From NCBI GenBank assembly GCA_937975725.1, contig CALJUL010000061.1:1-11548 (forward strand): a stretch of 11,548 nt of DNA, written 5' to 3'. The first letter of the stretch is position 1, and each line of letters opens with the position of its first letter. Origin of the DNA: an uncultured Pseudoxanthomonas sp. (lineage in GTDB: Bacteria; Pseudomonadota; Gammaproteobacteria; Xanthomonadales; Xanthomonadaceae). Under the pieces are notes generated by a model. The model was not told the DNA's origin. It worked only from the letters and a program-made list of their open reading frames with translations, and did no database searches. A program made the translations under genes and the position numbers. Positions 7,034-11,548 of the stretch are shown piece by piece.

Positions 7034-8017
7034 TTAGGCGCGCAATCCCCTGCGCAGACCCGCATATCCGATCCATGCCACGGCATAGGCCGCCACGACA
7101 GCAACCAAGGCTTCCACTATCGTCCACCGGCGGCCGCCATAGATTAACGCTATTGCAACGCAACACAAAGTCGCATAAGTCACGGTTACGCGGGTATGTC
7201 CCGCCCTTTTTGCATATCGCTGGTACAGATGGGTGACGTGGGGTGTCCACCACCGCTCGCCCGCCAGCATGCGCGCCGCCAACGTGAAGCCCGCGTCGAC
7301 GAGGAAGGGGCACAACGGCAGGGCCAGCAGTGGCCACGGCACCTGCGAGCCATGCCACCCGGCCACCCACAGCGCGGCCAGGCCGAAACCGATGGCGCCG
7401 CTGCCCACGTCGCCCAGGAAGATACGCGCCTTGGGGAAATTGAAGGGAAGAAAGCCCAGGCACCCCGCCATCAGCGCCAGCGCCAGCCAGGACCAGGGAC
7501 CGGTTAGCGCCCAGGCGAACGCGGCGGCGGCCAGGGCGGCCTGGCTCGCCGCCAGCCCATTGATGCCGTCCATGAAGTTCCAGACATTGACCAGAACCAT
7601 GGCCGACAGGAACGCCGCCGCACCGATCAGGAACCCGCCGGCATGGATCCCGCTGTCATGCCAGGCCGCCAATCCCAGCAGACCGGAGGCCAAGGCCTGC
7701 ACCGCCAGCCGGCTCCAGGGGGAGAGCGGCCGGTGGTCGTCCCACCAGCCGATGCCGGCCACCAGCAGCAGCCCAATCAGGAACGCCGGGATCAGCCAGC
7801 CCATGGCGGCGCCATCGCGCCACAGCAGCCAGCCCGCGGCCAGCACCATCACGCCGACGATGGCGATGCCTCCCCCCCGCGGCGTGGCGACCGCATGGCT
7901 GCGGCGCTCGCCGGGCTGGTCGATCAGATTGCCGCGCACGGCGTACCAGCGGGCCAGCCACGTGCCGAGCGCCGACGCCGCGGCGAGCAGCAGCCCCCAA
8001 ATGAGCCATGAAGGCAC
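7034..8017 (-). CDS. wbpL: Polyprenyl-phosphate sugar-1-phosphate transferase, WecA/WbpL (glycosyltransferase 4/MraY-like) family
   Basis: 327-residue multispanning inner-membrane protein, about ten hydrophobic segments. It should transfer a HexNAc-1-phosphate from a UDP-sugar to undecaprenyl phosphate, the first membrane step of O-antigen or similar glycan assembly. Family motifs are present: HAVATPRGGG at 41–50, WWDDHRPLSP with Asp93/Asp94 (91–100), NFMDGINGLA at 147–156, FLGDVGSG at 200–207, and the late His motif PHVTHLYQR (259–267). The reading frame stays open upstream into lapB, but no ATG fits the protein start. The best start is GTG 8017, which shares its G with the lapB stop (TAGTG) and gives a first membrane helix directly. 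Alternatives are a WecA-like enzyme for another glycan; the WbpM-type gene next to it favours an amino-sugar glycan. The coding strand carries a run of seven G at 7872–7878. Confidence 0.86.
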   Translation of the reverse strand: MPSWLIWGLLLAAASALGTWLARWYAVRGNLIDQPGERRSHAVATPRGGGIAIVGVMVLAAGWLLWRDGAAMGWLIPAFLIGLLLVAGIGWWDDHRPLSPWSRLAVQALASGLLGLAAWHDSGIHAGGFLIGAAAFLSAMVLVNVWNFMDGINGLAASQAALAAAAFAWALTGPWSWLALALMAGCLGFLPFNFPKARIFLGDVGSGAIGFGLAALWVAGWHGSQVPWPLLALPLCPFLVDAGFTLAARMLAGERWWTPHVTHLYQRYAKRAGHTRVTVTYATLCCVAIALIYGGRRWTIVEALVAVVAAYAVAWIGYAGLRRGLRA

Positions 8018-9195
8018 TAGACCACCGCGTAGTTCAGCAGCGGCTTCACCGTGCCCCACTCCTTGCAACTGGGGCACTGCCAATGGTGGGTGCGGGCACC
8101 GAACCCGCAGCGCGTGCAGCGGTAGCTGGGATTGCGCACCAGCAACTGGTCGGTGATGTGCTTGAGGTCGTGCAGGGTAGCCGAAGGATCGGCGCCTTCG
8201 GCCAGGGTCAGGTCGATCAGCGCGGCCTCGCCGCGGACCGAAGGCCGGTCCTTCAACTGCCGCGCCAGGTAGGCGCGTGCCACGGCGACGCCATCCTGCC
8301 TTTCGACCAGCCGGGTCAGCGCGAGCACCGGCGCGATGCCGCGGTAGTGCTCGCACATCTCGGACAGGAACGCGCGCGCGCCGGACAGGTCGCCGACGTG
8401 CTCGTAGCTGGCCAGCAGCGCAGTGAGCACTTCCGGCAGATAGTCGGGATCGTGGCGCGCCGCGCGCTCGAAGGCGCGGATCGCTGCCTCGTGGTTGCCG
8501 GCGTCGGATTCTATGCGGCCTTCGATGATGCCTGCGCGCACGCTGCCGGCATCGGCCTGGTAGGCGCGCGCCACCGCCGCGCGCGCAGCGTCGATGCTGT
8601 TGGCGGTGCGGTTGCGTTCGGCGAGTTCACATTCGAACTGCGCCACCAGCTTGCCCATGGGCTCACCGGTCACCTCTTCATAGCGGCGGGCGTTGTCGAT
8701 GGCCTTCTCCCAGTCGCGCTCGGACTGGTAGATGCCGATCAGGTGCTTGAGCGCCTGCGGCGCGCGCTGGTCGATCCGCGCCAGGTCGGTGAACACGGTC
8801 TCGGCGCGGTCGAGCAAGCCGGACTTCATGTAATCCTCACCCAGCGCCAGCAGCGCCTGCACCTTCTGCTGGTCGCTCAGGTCCGGGCGCTGCACCAATC
8901 CTTGATGCAGGCGGATGGCGCGGTCCACTTCGCCGCGGCGCCGGAACAGATGGCCCAGGGCGACCTGGGTCTCGAAGGTTTCCTTGTCCAGTTCGGCGAT
9001 GTGCAGGAACAGCTCGATGGCCTTGTCGGGCTGTTCGTTGAGCAGGTAGTTCAGGCCGCGGAAATAAGTGCTGGACAGGCGGCTGACTTGGGTGTCGCCG
9101 TGCCGCTGCCCGCCGCGTCGGCCGACCACCCAGCCGCTGAGCGCGGCCAGCGGCAGGAACAGGAAGAACCAGAACCATTCGGTGAGGAAGGCCAT
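8017..9195 (-). CDS. lapB: LPS assembly regulator LapB (YciM), TPR and rubredoxin-type zinc protein
   Basis: 392 residues against 389 in E. coli. One N-terminal membrane anchor (about 7–24, rich in Trp/Phe/Leu) is followed by tetratricopeptide repeats filling about 40–345, for example TYFRGLNYLLNEQPDKAIEL at 43–62. A C-terminal rubredoxin-like metal site has Cys360, Cys363, Cys374 and Cys377 in CTRCGF and CPSCKEW. The CxxC-x10-CxxC spacing matches the E. coli protein. In E. coli LapB sits on the cytoplasmic face, works with FtsH to degrade LpxC and so limits LPS synthesis, and associates with LPS transport proteins. It follows lapA by two bases (TGA-GC-ATG) with no convincing Shine-Dalgarno, so coupled translation is likely. 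It runs into the transferase gene through TAGTG, which ties LPS level control to glycan initiation in one transcript. Confidence 0.94.
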   Translation of the reverse strand: MAFLTEWFWFFLFLPLAALSGWVVGRRGGQRHGDTQVSRLSSTYFRGLNYLLNEQPDKAIELFLHIAELDKETFETQVALGHLFRRRGEVDRAIRLHQGLVQRPDLSDQQKVQALLALGEDYMKSGLLDRAETVFTDLARIDQRAPQALKHLIGIYQSERDWEKAIDNARRYEEVTGEPMGKLVAQFECELAERNRTANSIDAARAAVARAYQADAGSVRAGIIEGRIESDAGNHEAAIRAFERAARHDPDYLPEVLTALLASYEHVGDLSGARAFLSEMCEHYRGIAPVLALTRLVERQDGVAVARAYLARQLKDRPSVRGEAALIDLTLAEGADPSATLHDLKHITDQLLVRNPSYRCTRCGFGARTHHWQCPSCKEWGTVKPLLNYAVV

Positions 9196-9197
9196 GC

Positions 9198-9479
9198 TCA
9201 GAGATCGTCGCGCGGCGGAACGGAAGACGGCGCGGCCGGCGCCATTGCGGCCTTGTTGGCCCGGCGCAGCTTGGCATACAGCGGCCAGACCAGCGTGGCC
9301 AGCACGATCAGGGCGCCGATCACCACGCCGAGCAGCAGCGACAGCATGATGCCGACGCCGGAGGACGTCTGGAATTCGGTGAAGAGCAGCTTCAGCGTGA
9401 TCGGCTGCGTGTTCAGCACACCGATGACGAGGCCGTAGGCCAGGAAGACCAACGCCACGACCAGGCGGAACATGTTCAT
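9198..9479 (-). CDS. lapA: LapA (DUF1049) small inner-membrane protein
   Basis: 93 residues with two membrane segments (about 5–24 and 43–66) and a short cytoplasmic tail (KLRRANKAA onward, then Ala/Pro/Ser-rich and acidic at the end). The NTQPITLKLLF stretch after the first helix is typical of the LapA/YciS family. In E. coli lapA and lapB form one operon and both are linked to LPS assembly, with LapA as the minor partner. The same pairing and order are seen here. ATG 9479 is chosen over ATG 9473 because AAGGAG lies seven bases upstream of it. Confidence 0.9.
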   Translation of the reverse strand: MNMFRLVVALVFLAYGLVIGVLNTQPITLKLLFTEFQTSSGVGIMLSLLLGVVIGALIVLATLVWPLYAKLRRANKAAMAPAAPSSVPPRDDL

Positions 9480-9486
9480 CAGGCGG

Positions 9487-9492
9487 CTCCTT
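9487..9492 (-). promoter_or_regulatory. Ribosome binding site of lapA
   Basis: On the minus strand AAGGAG (9492 down to 9487) precedes ATG 9479 by seven bases. It is the strongest Shine-Dalgarno of the minus-strand run and decides between the two in-frame ATGs at 9479 and 9473. A strong site here fits lapA being the head of the coupled envelope block. Confidence 0.75.
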
Positions 9493-9553
9493 GCGGGACG
9501 GCGCCTAGCTTAACGGACTCGGCGCGGATCAACACGGGCGCCGGGATGCGCGG

Positions 9554-9859
9554 TCAGTCGCCGGATTCCTCGATCGGCACGACGTCGCTGACGCGTTCGC
9601 GCAGCTCCTTGCCGGGCTTGAAGTGCGGGACGTGCTTGGCCGGCAACGCGACCGATTCGCCGGTCTTGGGATTGCGGCCCACGCGCGGCGGACGGTAGTG
9701 CAGCGAGAAGCTGCCGAAGCCGCGGATCTCGATGCGGTCGCCCTGCGCCAGCGCGCCGCCCATCATGTCCAGCAACGCCTTCACGGCCAGGTCCACATCC
9801 TCGGCCTTGAGGTGCGGCTGGCGGCGGGTCAGGATTTCGATGAGTTCGGACTTGGTCAT
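9554..9859 (-). CDS. ihfB: Integration host factor subunit beta
   Basis: 101 residues, slightly longer than the 94 of E. coli. It is the beta chain of the IHF heterodimer, which binds the DNA minor groove site-specifically and bends DNA sharply. Visible marks are the helical N-terminus MTKSELIEIL, the family signature GDRIEIRGFGSFSLHYRPPR (40–59), and the beta-arm GRNPKTGESV (61–70). Pro64 is the residue that intercalates between base pairs. This arm and the position after rpsA separate it from HU and from IHF alpha. The acidic tail (VVPIEESGD) is a short extension. ATG 9859 is preceded by no clear Shine-Dalgarno. It stands 98 nt after rpsA, as in many gammaproteobacteria, and 74 nt before lapA. 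Confidence 0.95.
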   Translation of the reverse strand: MTKSELIEILTRRQPHLKAEDVDLAVKALLDMMGGALAQGDRIEIRGFGSFSLHYRPPRVGRNPKTGESVALPAKHVPHFKPGKELRERVSDVVPIEESGD

Positions 9860-9887
9860 CGCATGCGGATCGGAGCGGATGTGCCCG

Positions 9888-9915
9888 CGCCGGCCCGGAG
9901 ATGTCCGGGCCGGCG
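9888..9915 (-). other. Strong GC hairpin in the rpsA–ihfB gap
   Basis: A perfect 12-bp stem (arms 9888–9899 and 9904–9915, loop GATG on the plus strand) sits in the 98-nt gap between the rpsA stop and the ihfB start. On the transcribed minus strand it is followed by a GC-rich stretch with no T-run, so it is not a classical intrinsic terminator. It may stabilise the 3' end of rpsA mRNA, mark a processing site, or attenuate readthrough so that the very abundant rpsA message does not drive equal ihfB expression. These roles are inferred; only the stem is seen. Confidence 0.6.
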
Positions 9916-9957
9916 GGGAACGGTACTGCCAGAAGTGTTACGGATGACGCAGGCCGA

Positions 9958-11548
<1,591 letters not shown>

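Noticed and set aside
5320..7236. Long plus-strand open frame opposite the 4,6-dehydratase gene
   Set aside because: The opposite strand carries all dehydratase motifs; this frame gives only Gln/His/Arg-rich sequence.
7034..8356. A longer transferase protein or LapB–transferase fusion, since the transferase frame stays open into lapB
   Set aside because: The upstream part is an out-of-frame reading of lapB with Arg/Pro-rich composition; the membrane protein begins naturally at GTG 8017.
9499..9543. CGGCGCC/GGCGCCG inverted repeat in the ihfB–lapA gap
   Set aside because: Seven-base arms with a 31-nt loop in GC-rich DNA are easily due to chance.
9493..9553. Possible promoter for lapA in the 74-nt ihfB–lapA gap (TTGATC with a weak TAAGCT)
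   Set aside because: The spacing and the -10 match are poor; not enough to call a promoter, although one may exist here.

Overview
The window is GC-rich, gap-free bacterial chromosome with normal housekeeping gene content. The order rpsA–ihfB–lapA–lapB–(wbpL-like)–(wbpM-like)–galU and the protein sequences point to a gammaproteobacterium. High GC and overall gene style suggest the Lysobacteraceae/Xanthomonadaceae (Lysobacter, Pseudoxanthomonas, Luteimonas, Xanthomonas or relatives). The family assignment is an inference; no marker in the window fixes the genus.

Left part (1–2015, plus strand): a fatty-acid beta-oxidation pair. The window opens inside a multifunctional 3-hydroxyacyl-CoA dehydrogenase/enoyl-CoA hydratase, of which only the C-terminal crotonase part is present. 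A complete acetyl-CoA acyltransferase (FadA-type thiolase) follows. The 107-nt gap between them holds nested inverted repeats. A perfect 14-bp hairpin at 2042–2073 ends the thiolase transcript and separates it from the converging minus-strand genes.

Right part (2092–11548, minus strand): an uninterrupted co-directional run. In transcription order (right to left) it reads rpsA (N-terminus cut off by the window), ihfB, lapA, lapB, a WecA/WbpL-type polyprenyl-phosphate sugar-phosphate transferase, a WbpM/PglF-type membrane nucleotide-sugar 4,6-dehydratase, galU, a PuuB-like FAD oxidoreductase, a CsaA-like tRNA-binding protein, and a small secreted LprI-type (DUF1311) protein. From lapA onward most junctions are overlaps or very short gaps (TGA-GC-ATG, TAGTG, 16 nt, ATGA, 43 nt, 11-nt overlap, ATGA), so the genes are probably co-transcribed and in part translationally coupled.

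Functionally the minus-strand run goes from translation and nucleoid genes (rpsA, ihfB) to envelope assembly. LapA/LapB control LPS production. The WbpL-like and WbpM-like enzymes would start an undecaprenyl-linked glycan and make its 4-keto-6-deoxy amino sugar. GalU supplies UDP-glucose. The layout resembles the ends of the Pseudomonas aeruginosa O-antigen locus (ihfB on one side, wbpL–wbpM on the other) without the variable glycan genes between. The last three genes have no evident link to glycans.

I see no mobile element, CRISPR array, tRNA or rRNA, and no stretch over 300 bases without a gene. I found no clearly new system; the findings are modest architectural and sequence oddities.
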